Source of the DNA: Synchiropus splendidus
Taxonomy: Eukaryota; Chordata; Actinopteri; Syngnathiformes; Callionymidae
Direction of reading: 5' to 3'
Assembly: GCF_027744825.2 (NCBI RefSeq)
Contig: NW_026527078.1
Span: 186,001 to 250,000 of the forward strand
DNA: 64,000 bases
Under the pieces are notes generated by a model. That model did no database searches and was not told the DNA's origin. It was given only the letters and a program-made list of their open reading frames with translations. A program made the position numbers and the translations under genes. Shown here piece by piece: positions 23,114 through 35,335 of this stretch (position 1 is its first letter; each line of letters starts with the position of its first letter).

Positions 23114-25933
23114 TTTCTAGTAGTTGCACATCAAATCTAAACTGTCTGAAGTGTTTTTCCAAAGTTATCAACACTTTTATGTTTGGCGTTCCGAAACCCA
23201 CCTTATCTCAGGCTGAAAAGCGTTTTTACGCATTGTGCCATAACTTTTCAGGGAAGCTTCAGAACATGAAATTTTAACCTCCCACTATAGCAGACTGGGT
23301 CTTTCTAGTAGTTGCACATCAAATCTAAACTGTCTGAAGTGTTTTTCCAAAGTTATCAACACTTTTATGTTTGGCGTTCCGAAACCCACCTTATCTCAGG
23401 CTGAAAAGCGTTTTTACGCATTGTGCCATAACTTTTCAGGGAAGCTTCAGAACATGTAATTTTAACCTCCCACTATAGCAGAAAGGGTCTTTCTAGTAGG
23501 TGCACATCAAATCTAAGCTGTCTGAAGTGTTTTTCGAAAGTTATCAACACTTTTATGTTTGGCGTTCCGAAACCCACCTTATCTCAGGCTGAAAAGCGTT
23601 TTTGTGCATTGTGCCATAACTTTTCAGGGAAGCTTCAGAACATGAAATTTTAACCTCCCACTATAGCAGAAAGGGTCTTTCTAGTAGTTGCACATCAAAT
23701 CTAAACTGTCTGAAGTGTTTTTCCAAAGTTATCAACACTTTTATGTTTGGCGTTCCGAAACCCACCTTATCTCAGGCTGAAAAGCGTTTTTACGCATTGT
23801 GCCATAACTTTTCAGGGAAGCTTCAGAACATGAAATTTTAACCTCCCACTATAGCAGAAAGGGTCTTTCTAGTAGGTGCACATCAAATCTAAGCTCTCTG
23901 AAGTGTTTTTCGAAAGTTATCAACACTTTTATGTTTGGCGTTCCGAAACCCACCTTATCTCAGGCTGAAAAGCGTTTTTGTGCATTGTGCCATAACTTTT
24001 CAGGGAAGCTTCAGAACATGAAATTTTAACCTCCCACTATAGCAGAAAGGGTCTTTCTAGTAGTTGCACATCAAATCTAAACTGTCTGAAGTGTTTTTCC
24101 AAAGTTATTAACACTTTTATGTTTGGCGTTCCGAAACCCACCTTATCTCAGGCTGAAAAGCGTTTTTGTGCATTGTGCCATAACTTTTCAGGGAAGCTTC
24201 AGAACATGAAATTTTAACCTCCCACTATAGCAGAAAGGGTCTTTCTAGTAGTTGCACATCAAATCTAAACTGTCTGAAGTGTTTTTCGAAAGTTATCAAC
24301 ACTTTTATGTTTGGCGTTCCGAAACCCACCTTATCTCAGGCTGAAAAGCGTTTTTGTGCATTGTGCCATAACTTTTCAGGGAAGCTTCAGAACATGAAAT
24401 TTTAACCTCCCACTATAGCAGAAAGGGTCTTTCTAGTAGTTGCACATCAAATCTAAGCTGTCTGAAGTGTTTTTCAAAAGTTATCAACACTTTTATGTTT
24501 GGCGTTCCGAAACCCACCATATCTCAGGCTGAAAAGCGTTTTTGTGCATTGTGCCATAACTTTTCAGGGAAGCTTCAGAATATGAAATTTTAACCTCCCA
24601 CTATAGCAGAAAGGGTCTTTCTAGTAGTTGCACATCAAATCTAAACTGTCTGAAGTGTTTTTCCAAAGTTATTAACACTTTTATGTTTGGCGTTCCGAAA
24701 CCCACCTTATCTCAGGCTGAAAAGCGTTTTTGTGCATTGTGCCATAACTTTTCGGGGAAGCTTCAGAACATGAAATTTTAACCTCCCACTATAGCAGAAA
24801 GGGTCTTTCTAGTAGTTGCACATCAAATCTAAACTGTCTGAAGTGTTTTTCCAAAGTTATTAACACCTTTATGTTTGGCGTTCCGAAACCCACCTTATCT
24901 CAGGCTGAAAAGCGTTTTTGTGCATTGTGCCATAACTTTTCAGGGAAGCTTCAGAACATGAAATTTTAACCTCCCACTATAGCAGAAAGGGTCTTTCTAG
25001 TAGTTGCACATCAAATCTAAACTGTCTGAAGTGTTTTTCCAAAGTTATTAACACTTTTATGTTTGGCGTTCCGAAACCCACCTTATCTCAGGCTGAAAAG
25101 CGTTTTTGTGCATTGTGCCATAACTTTTCAGGGAAGCTTCAGAACATGAAATTTTAACCTCCCACTATAGCAGAAAGGGTCTTTCTAGTAGTTGCACATC
25201 AAATCTAAACTGTCTGAAGTGTTTTTCCAAAGTTATTAACACTTTTATGTTTGGCGTTCCGAAACCCACCTTATCTCAGGCTGAAAAGCGTTTTTGTGCA
25301 TTGTGCCATAACTTTTCAGGGAAGCTTCAGAACATGAAATTTTAACCTCCCACTATAGCAGAAAGGGTCTTTCTAGTAGTTGCACATCAAATCTAAACTG
25401 TCTGAAGTGTTTTTCCAAAGTTATCAACACTTTTATGTTTGGCGTTCCGAAACCCACCTTATCTCAGGCTGAAAAGCGTTTTTACGCATTGTGCCATAAC
25501 TTTTCAGGGAAGCTTCAGAACATGAAATTTTAACCTCCCACTATAGCAGAAAGGGTCTTTCTAGTAGTTGCACATCAAATCTAAACTGTCTGAAGTGTTT
25601 TTCCAAAGTTATCAACACTTTTATGTTTGGCGTTCCGAAACCCACCTTATCTCAGGCTGAAAAGCGTTTTTACGCATTGTGCCATAACTTTTCAGGGAAG
25701 CTTCAGAACATGAAATTTTAACCTCCCACTATAGCAGAAAGGGTCTTTCTAGTAGGTGCACATCAAATCTAAGCTGTCTGAAGTGTTTTTCGAAAGTTAT
25801 CAACACTTTTATGTTTGGCGTTCCGAAACCCACCTTATCTCAGGCTGAAAAGCGTTTTTGTGCATTGTGCCATAACTTTTCAGGGAAGCTTCAGAACATG
25901 AAATTTTAACCTCCCACTATAGCAGAAAGGGTC
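23114..25933 (+). repeat. 15-monomer HOR, copy 2 (2820 bp)
   Basis: The monomer order and private marks of 20294-23113 are repeated at a constant offset of 2820 bp (15 x 188): gactgggtc near 23293, aacatgtaat near 23450, ccaccatatc and cagaatatg near 24576. A further B monomer follows (25934-26121) without gactgggtc, marking the domain end. Confidence 0.96.
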
Positions 25934-26121
25934 TTTCTAGTAGTTGCACATCAAATCTAAACTGTCTGAAGTGTTTTTCCAAAGTTATCAACACTTTTAT
26001 GTTTGGCGTTCCGAAACCCACCTTATCTCAGGCTGAAAAGCGTTTTTACGCATTGTGCCATAACTTTTCAGGGAAGCTTCAGAACATGAAATTTTAACCT
26101 CCCACTATAGCAGAAAGGGTC

Positions 26122-28377
26122 TTTCTAGTAGGTGCACATCAAATCTAAGCTCTCTGAAGTGTTTTTCGAAAGTTATCAACACTTTTATGTTTGGCGTTCC
26201 GAAACCCACCTTATCTCAGGCTGAAAAGCGTTTTTGTGCATTGTGCCATAACTTTTCAGGGAAGCTTCAGAACATGAAATTTTAACCTCCCACTATAGCA
26301 GAAAGGGTCTTTCTAGTAGTTGCACATCAAATCTAAACTGTCTGAAGTGTTTTTCCAAAGTTATTAACACTTTTATGTTTGGCGTTCCGAAACCCACCTT
26401 ATCTCAGGCTGAAAAGCGTTTTTGTGCATTGTGCCATAACTTTTCAGGGAAGCTTCAGAACATGAAATTTTAACCTCCCACTATAGCAGAAAGGGTCTTT
26501 CTAGTAGTTGCACATCAAATCTAAGCTGTCTGAAGTGTATTTCAAAAGTTATCAACACTTTTATGTTTGGCGTTCCGAAACCCACCTTATCTCAGGCTGA
26601 AAAGCGTTTTTGTGCATTGTGCCATAACTTTTCAGGGAAGCTTCAGAACATGAAATTTTAACCTCCCACTATAGCAGAAAGGGTCTTTCTAGTAGTTGCA
26701 CATCAAATCTAAACTGTCTGAAGTGTTTTTCCAAAGTTATTAACACTTTTATGTTTGGCGTTCCGAAACCCACCTTATCTCAGGCTGAAAAGCGTTTTTG
26801 TGCATTGTGCCATAACTTTTCAGGGAAGCTTCAGAACATGAAATTTTAACCTCCCACTATAGCAGAAAGGGTCTTTCTAGTAGTTGCACATCAAATCTAA
26901 ACTGTCTGAAGTGTTTTTCCAAAGTTATTAACACCTTTATGTTTGGCGTTCCGAAACCCACCTTATCTCAGGCTGAAAAGCGTTTTTGTGCATTGTGCCA
27001 TAACTTTTCAGGGAAGCTTCAGAACATGAAATTTTAACCTCCCACTATAGCAGAAAGGGTCTTTCTAGTAGTTGCACATCAAATCTAAACTGTCTGAAGT
27101 GTTTTTCCATAGTAATTAACACTTTTATGTTTGGCGTTCCGAAACCCACCTTATCTCAGGCTGAAAAGCGTTTTTACGCATTGTGCCATAACTTTTCACG
27201 GAAGGTTCAGAACATGAAATTTTAACCTCCCACTATAGCAGAAAGGGTCTTTCTAGTAGGTGCACATCAAATCTAAGCTCTCTGAAGTGTTTTTCGAAAG
27301 TTATCAACACTTTTATGTTTGGCGTTCCGAAACCCACCTTATCTCAGGCTGAAAAGCGTTTTTGTGCATTGTGCCATAACTTTTCAGGAAAGCTTCAGAA
27401 CATGAAATTTTAACCTCCCACTATAGCAGAAAGGGTCTTTCTAGTAGTTGCACATCAAATCTAAACTGTCTGAAGTGTTTTTCCAAAGTTATTAACACTT
27501 TTATGTTTGGCGTTCCGAAACCCACCTTATCTCAGGCTGAAAAGCGTTTTTGTGCATTGTGCCATAACTTTTCAGGGAAGCTTCAGAACATGAAATTTTA
27601 ACCTCCCACTATAGCAGAAAGGGTCTTTCTAGTAGTTGCACATCAAATCTAAACTGTCTGAAGTGTTTTTCCAAAGTTATCAACACTTTTATGTTTGGCG
27701 TTCCGAAACCCACCTTATCTCAGGCTGAAAAGCGTTTTTACGCATTGTGCCATAACTTTTCAGGGAAGCTTCAGAACATGAAATTTTAACCTCCCACTAT
27801 AGCAGAAAGGGTCTTTCTAGTAGTTGCACATCAAATCTAAACTGTCTGAAGTGTTTTTCCAAAGTTATCAACACTTTTATGTTTGGCGTTCCGAAACCCA
27901 CCTTATCTCAGGCTGAAAAGCGTTTTTACGCATTGTGCCATAACTTTTCAGGGAAGCTTCAGAACATGAAATTTTAACCTCCCACTATAGCAGAAAGGGT
28001 CTTTCTAGTAGGTGCACATCAAATCTAAGCTGTCTGAAGTGTTTTTCGAAAGTTATCAACACTTTTATGTTTGGCGTTCCGAAACCCACCTTATCTCAGG
28101 CTGAAAAGCGTTTTTGTGCATTGTGCCATAACTTTTCAGGGAAGCTTCAGAACATGAAATTTTAACCTCCCACTATAGCAGAAAGGGTCTTTCTAGTAGT
28201 TGCACATCAAATCTAAACTGTCTGAAGTGTTTTTCCAAAGTTATCAACACTTTTATGTTTGGCGTTCCGAAACCCACCTTATCTCAGGCTGAAAAGCGTT
28301 TTTACGCATTGTGCCATAACTTTTCAGGGAAGCTTCAGAACATGAAATTTTAACCTCCCACTATAGCAGAAAGGGTC
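26122..28377 (+). repeat. 12-monomer HOR, copy 1 (2256 bp)
   Basis: The order is C', A, D(gtgtatttc), A, A(taacacc), ccatag-B, C', A, B, B, C, B. The marks gtgtatttc (26535), ccatagtaattaac (27107) and cacggaaggttc (about 27196) recur 2256 bp (12 x 188) downstream. Confidence 0.93.
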
Positions 28378-29505
28378 TTTCTAGTAGGTGCACATCAAAT
28401 CTAAGCTCTCTGAAGTGTTTTTCGAAAGTTATCAACACTTTTATGTTTGGCGTTCCGAAACCCACCTTATCTCAGGCTGAAAAGCGTTTTTGTGCATTGT
28501 GCCATAACTTTTCAGGGAAGCTTCAGAACATGAAATTTTAACCTCCCACTATAGCAGAAAGGGTCTTTCTAGTAGTTGCACATCAAATCTAAACTGTCTG
28601 AAGTGTTTTTCCAAAGTTATTAACACTTTTATGTTTGGCGTTCCGAAACCCACCTTATCTCAGGCTGAAAAGCGTTTTTGTGCATTGTGCCATAACTTTT
28701 CAGGGAAGCTTCAGAACATGAAATTTTAACCTCCCACTATAGCAGAAAGGGTCTTTCTAGTAGTTGCACATCAAATCTAAGCTGTCTGAAGTGTATTTCA
28801 AAAGTTATCAACACTTTTATGTTTGACGTTCCGAAACCCACCTTATCTCAGGCTGAAAAGCGTTTTTGTGCATTGTGCCATAACTTTTCAGGGAAGCTTC
28901 AGAACATGAAATTTTAACCTCCCACTATAGCAGAAAGGGTCTTTCTAGTAGTTGCACATCAAATCTAAACTGTCTGAAGTGTTTTTCCAAAGTTATTAAC
29001 ACTTTTATGTTTGGCGTTCCGAAACCCACCTTATCTCAGGCTGAAAAGCGTTTTTGTGCATTGTGCCATAACTTTTCAGGGAAGCTTCAGAACATGAAAT
29101 TTTAACCTCCCACTATAGCAGAAAGGGTCTTTCTAGTAGTTGCACATCAAATCTAAACTGTCTGAAGTGTTTTTCCAAAGTTATTAACACCTTTATGTTT
29201 GGCGTTCCGAAACCCACCTTATCTCAGGCTGAAAAGCGTTTTTGTGCATTGTGCCATAACTTTTCAGGGAAGCTTCAGAACATGAAATTTTAACCTCCCA
29301 CTATAGCAGAAAGGGTCTTTCTAGTAGTTGCACATCAAATCTAAACTGTCTGAAGTGTTTTTCCATAGTAATTAACACTTTTATGTTTGGCGTTCCGAAA
29401 CCCACCTTATCTCAGGCTGAAAAGCGTTTTTACGCATTGTGCCATAACTTTTCACGGAAGGTTCAGAACATGAAATTTTAACCTCCCACTATAGCAGAAA
29501 GGGTC
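28378..29505 (+). repeat. 12-monomer HOR, partial copy 2
   Basis: Six monomers (C', A, D, A, A(taacacc), ccatag-B) match 26122-27249 at 2256 bp, with gtgtatttc at 28791 and ccatagtaattaac at 29363. A private tttgacgttc lies near 28820. The last of the six, 29318, is also the first monomer of the 16-mer unit, so the two domains overlap. Confidence 0.9.
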
Positions 29506-32326
29506 TTTCTAGTAGGTGCACATCAAATCTAAGCTCTCTGAAGTGTTTTTCGAAAGTTATCAACACTTTTATGTTTGGCGTTCCGAAACCCACCTTATCT
29601 CAGGCTGAAAAGCGTTTTTGTGCATTGTGCCATAACTTTTCAGGGAAGCTTCAGAACATGAAATTTTAACCTCCCACTATAGAAGAAAAGGGTCTTTCTA
29701 GTAGTTGCACATCAAATCTAAACTGTCTGAAGTGTTTTTCCAAAGTTATTAACACTTTTATGTTTGGCGTTCCGAAACCCACCTTATCTCAGGCTGAAAA
29801 GCGTTTTTGTGCATTGTGCCATAACTTTTCAGGGAAGCTTCAGAACATGAAATTTTAACCTCCCACTATAGCAGAAAGGGTCTTTCTAGTAGTTGCACAT
29901 CAAATCTAAACTGTCTGAAGTGTTTTTCCAAAGTTATCAACACTTTTATGTTTGGCGTTCCGAAACCCACCTTATCTCAGGCTGAAAAGCGTTTTTACGC
30001 ATTGTGCCATAACTTTTCAGGGAAGCTTCAGAACATGAAATTTTAACCTCCCACTATAGCAGAAAGGGTCTTTCTAGTAGGTGCACATCAAATCTAAGCT
30101 GTCTGAACTGTTTTTCGAAAGTTATCAACACTTTTATGTTTGGCGTTCCGAAACCCACCTTATCTCAGGCTGAAAAGCGTTTTTGTGCATTGTGCCATAA
30201 CTTTTCAGGGAAGCTTCAGAACATGAAATTTTAACCTCCCACTATAGCAGAAAGGGTCTTTCTAGTAGTTGCACATCAAATCTAAACTGTCTGAAGTGTT
30301 TTTCCAAAGTTATTAACACCTTTATGTTTGGCGTTCCGAAACCCACCTTATCTCAGGCTGAAAAGCGTTTTTGTGCATTGTGCCATAACTTTTCAGGGAA
30401 GCTTCAGAACATGAAATTTTAACCTCCCACTATAGCAGAAAGGGTCTTTCTAGTAGTTGCACATCAAATCTAAACTGTCTGAAGTGTTTTTCCAAAGTTA
30501 TCAACACTTTTATGTGTGGCGTTCCGAAACCCACCTTATCTCAGGCTGAAAAGCGTTTTTACGCATTGTGCCATAACTTTTCAGGGAAGCTTCAGAACAT
30601 GAAATTTTAACCTCCCACTATAGCAGAAAGGGTCTTTCTAGTAGTTGCACATCAAATCTAAACTGTCTGAAGTGTTTTTCCAAAGTTATTAACACTTTTA
30701 TGTTTGGCGTTCCGAAACCCACCTTATCTCAGGCTGAAAAGCGTTTTTGTGCATTGTGCCATAACTTTTCAGGGAAGCTTCAGAACATGAAATTTTAACC
30801 TCCCACTATAGCAGAAAGGGTCTTTCTAGTAGTTGCACATCAAATCTAAACTGTCTGAAGTGTTTTTCCAAAGTTATTAACACTTTTATGTTTGGCGTTC
30901 CGAAACCCACCTTATCTCAGGCTGAAAAGCGTTTTTGTGCATTGTGCCATAACTTTTCAGGGAAGCTTCAGAACATGAAATTTTAACCTCCCACTATAGC
31001 AGAAAGGGTCTTTCTAGTAGTTGCACATCAAATCTAAACTGTCTGAAGTGTTTTTCCAAAGTTATCAACACTTTTATGTTTGGCGTTCCGAAACCCACCT
31101 TATCTCAGGCTGAAAAGCGTTTTTACGCATTGTGCCATAACTTTTCAGGGAAGCTTCAGAACATGAAATTTTAACCTCCCACTATAGCAGAAAGGGTCTT
31201 TCTAGTAGGTGCACATCAAATCTAAGCTGTCTGAAGTGTTTTTCGAAAGTTATCAACACTTTTATGTTTGGCGTTCCGAAACCCACCTTATCTCAGGCTG
31301 AAAAGCGTTTTTGTGCATTGTGCCATAACTTTTCAGGGAAGCTTCAGAACATGAAATTTTAACCTAACACTATAGCAGAAAGGGTCTTTCTAGTAGTTGC
31401 ACATCAAATCTAAACTGTCTGAAGTGTTTTTCCAAAGTTATCAACACTTTTATGTTTGGCGTTCCGAAACCCACCTTATCTCAGGCTGAAAAGCGTTTTT
31501 ACGCATTGTGCCATAACTTTTCAGGGAAGCTTCAGAACATGAAATTTTAACCTCCCACTATAGCAGAAAGGGTATTTCTAGTAGGTGCACATCAAATCTA
31601 AGCTCTCTGAAGTGTTTTTCGAAAGTTATCAACACTTTTATGTTTGGCGTTCCGAAACCCACCTTATCTCAGGCTGAAAAGCGTTTTTGTGCATTGTGCC
31701 ATAACATTTCAGGGAAGCTTCAGAACATGAAATTTTAACCTCCCACTATAGCAGAAAGGGTCTTTCTAGTAGTTGCACATCAAATCTAAACTGTCTGAAG
31801 TGTTTTTCCAAAGTTATTAACACTTTTATGTTTGGCGTTCCGAAACCCACCTTATCTCAGGCTGAAAAGCGTTTTTGTGCATTGTGCCATAACTTTTCAG
31901 GGAAGCTTCAGAACATGAAATTTTAACCTCCCACTATAGCAGAAAGGGTCTTTCTAGTAGTTGCACATCAAATCTAAACTGTCTGAAGTGTTTTTCCAAA
32001 GTTATTAACACTTTTATGTTTGGCGTTCCGAAACCCACCTTATCTCAGGCTGAAAAGCGTTTTTGTGCATTGTGCCATAACTTTTCAGGGAAGCTTCAGA
32101 ACATGAAATTTTAACCTCCCACTATAGCAGAAAGGGTCTTTCTAGTAGTTGCACATCAAATCTAAACTGTCTGAAGTGTTTTTCCAAAGTTATTAACACC
32201 TTTATGTTTGGCGTTCCGAAACCCACCTTATCTCAGGCTGAAAAGCGTTTTTGTGCATTGTGCCATAACTTTTCAGGGAAGCTTCAGAACATGAAATTTT
32301 AACCTCCCACTATAGCAGAAAGGGTC
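29318..32326 (+). repeat. 16-monomer HOR, copy 1 (3009 bp)
   Basis: The order is ccatag-B, C'(atagaagaaaagg), A, B, C(tctgaactg), A(taacacc), B(tatgtgtgg), A, A, B, C(cctaacac), B, C'(gggtatttc at its edge, ataacatttc inside), A, A, A(taacacc). The C' at 29506 is 189 bp long, so the unit is 16 x 188 + 1 = 3009 bp. Confidence 0.97.
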
Positions 32327-35300
32327 TTTCTAGTAGTTGCACATCAAATCTAAACTGTCTGAAGTGTTTTTCCATAGTAATTAACACTTTTATGTTTGGC
32401 GTTCCGAAACCCACCTTATCTCAGGCTGAAAAGCGTTTTTACGCATTGTGCCATAACTTTTCACGGAAGGTTCAGAACATGAAATTTTAACCTCCCACTA
32501 TAGCAGAAAGGGTCTTTCTAGTAGGTGCACATCAAATCTAAGCTCTCTGAAGTGTTTTTCGAAAGTTATCAACACTTTTATGTTTGGCGTTCCGAAACCC
32601 ACCTTATCTCAGGCTGAAAAGCGTTTTTGTGCATTGTGCCATAACTTTTCAGGGAAGCTTCAGAACATGAAATTTTAACCTCCCACTATAGAAGAAAAGG
32701 GTCTTTCTAGTAGTTGCACATCAAATCTAAACTGTCTGAAGTGTTTTTCCAAAGTTATTAACACTTTTATGTTTGGCGTTCCGAAACCCACCTTATCTCA
32801 GGCTGAAAAGCGTTTTTGTGCATTGTGCCATAACTTTTCAGGGAAGCTTCAGAACATGAAATTTTAACCTCCCACTATAGCAGAAAGGGTCTTTCTAGTA
32901 GTTGCACATCAAATCTAAACTGTCTGAAGTGTTTTTCCAAAGTTATCAACACTTTTATGTTTGGCGTTCCGAAACCCACCTTATCTCAGGCTGAAAAGCG
33001 TTTTTACGCATTGTGCCATAACTTTTCAGGGAAGCTTCAGAACATGAAATTTTAACCTCCCACTATAGCAGAAAGGGTCTTTCTAGTAGGTGCACATCAA
33101 ATCTAAGCTGTCTGAACTGTTTTTCGAAAGTTATCAACACTTTTATGTTTGGCGTTCCGAAACCCACCTTATCTCAGGCTGAAAAGCGTTTTTGTGCATT
33201 GTGCCATAACTTTTCAGGGAAGCTTCAGAACATGAAATTTTAACCTCCCACTATAGCAGAAAGGGTCTTTCTAGTAGTTGCACATCAAATCTAAACTGTC
33301 TGAAGTGTTTTTCCAAAGTTATTAACACCTTTATGTTTGGCGTTCCGAAACCCACCTTATCTCAGGCTGAAAAGCGTTTTTGTGCATTGTGCCATAACTT
33401 TTCAGGGAAGCTTCAGAACATGAAATTTTAACCTCCCACTATAGCAGAAAGGGTCTTTCTAGTAGTTGCACATCAAATCTAAACTGTCTGAAGTGTTTTT
33501 CCAAAGTTATCAACACTTTTATGTGTGGCGTTCCGAAACCCACCTTATCTCAGGCTGAAAAGCGTTTTTACGCATTGTGCCATAACTTTTCAGGGAAGCT
33601 TCAGAACATGAAATTTTAACCTCCCACTATAGCAGAAAGGGTCTTTCTAGTAGTTGCACATCAAATCTAAACTGTCTGAAGTGTTTTTCCAAAGTTATTA
33701 ACACTTTTATGTTTGGCGTTCCGAAACCCACCTTATCTCAGGCTGAAAAGCGTTTTTGTGCATTGTGCCATAACTTTTCAGGGAAGCTTCAGAACATGAA
33801 ATTTTAACCTCCCACTATAGCAGAAAGGGTCTTTCTAGTAGTTGCACATCAAATCTAAACTGTCTGAAGTGTTTTTCCAAAGTTATTAACACTTTTATGT
33901 TTGGCGTTCCGAAACCCACCTTATCTCAGGCTGAAAAGCGTTTTTGTGCATTGTGCCATAACTTTTCAGGGAAGCTTCAGAACATGAAATTTTAACCTCC
34001 CACTATAGCAGAAAGGGTCTTTCTAGTAGTTGCACATCAAATCTAAACTGTCTGAAGTGTTTTTCCAAAGTTATCAACACTTTTATGTTTGGCGTTCCGA
34101 AACCCACCTTATCTCAGGCTGAAAAGCGTTTTTACGCATTGTGCCATAACTTTTCAGGGAAGCTTCAGAACATGAAATTTTAACCTCCCACTATAGCAGA
34201 AAGGGTCTTTCTAGTAGGTGCACATCAAATCTAAGCTGTCTGAAGTGTTTTTCGAAAGTTATCAACACTTTTATGTTTGGCGTTCCGAAACCCACCTTAT
34301 CTCAGGCTGAAAAGCGTTTTTGTGCATTGTGCCATAACTTTTCAGGGAAGCTTCAGAACATGAAATTTTAACCTAACACTATAGCAGAAAGGGTCTTTCT
34401 AGTAGTTGCACATCAAATCTAAACTGTCTGAAGTGTTTTTCCAAAGTTATCAACACTTTTATGTTTGGCGTTCCGAAACCCACCTTATCTCAGGCTGAAA
34501 AGCGTTTTTACGCATTGTGCCATAACTTTTCAGGGAAGCTTCAGAACATGAAATTTTAACCTCCCACTATAGCAGAAAGGGTATTTCTAGTAGGTGCACA
34601 TCAAATCTAAGCTCTCTGAAGTGTTTTTCGAAAGTTATCAACACTTTTATGTTTGGCGTTCCGAAACCCACCTTATCTCAGGCTGAAAAGCGTTTTTGTG
34701 CATTGTGCCATAACATTTCAGGGAAGCTTCAGAACATGAAATTTTAACCTCCCACTATAGCAGAAAGGGTCTTTCTAGTAGTTGCACATCAAATCTAAAC
34801 TGTCTGAAGTGTTTTTCCAAAGTTATTAACACTTTTATGTTTGGCGTTCCGAAACCCACCTTATCTCAGGCTGAAAAGCGTTTTTGTGCATTGTGCCATA
34901 ACTTTTCAGGGAAGCTTCAGAACATGAAATTTTAACCTCCCACTATAGCAGAAAGGGTCTTTCTAGTAGTTGCACATCAAATCTAAACTGTCTGAAGTGT
35001 TTTTCCAAAGTTATTAACACTTTTATGTTTGGCGTTCCGAAACCCACCTTATCTCAGGCTGAAAAGCGTTTTTGTGCATTGTGCCATAACTTTTCAGGGA
35101 AGCTTCAGAACATGAAATTTTAACCTCCCACTATAGCAGAAAGGGTCTTTCTAGTAGTTGCACATCAAATCTAAGCTGTCTGAAGTGTTTTTCCAAAGTT
35201 ATCAACACTTTTATGTTTGGCGTTCCGAAACCCACCTTATCTCAGGCTGAAAAGCGTTTTTACGCATTGTGCCATAACTTTTCAGGGAAGCTTCAGAACA

Positions 35301-35335
35301 TGAAATTTTAACCTCCCACTATAGCAGAAAGGGTC
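32327..35335 (+). repeat. 16-monomer HOR, copy 2 (3009 bp)
   Basis: All marks of copy 1 recur at exactly 3009 bp: ccatag at 32372, agaagaaaagg at 32690, tgtgtgg near 33520, cctaacac, gggtatttc and ataacatttc. Only the last monomer (35148-35335) clearly differs. It has ctaagctg, ccaaag, ttatcaac and tacgc instead of the A(taacacc) of copy 1. Confidence 0.97.
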
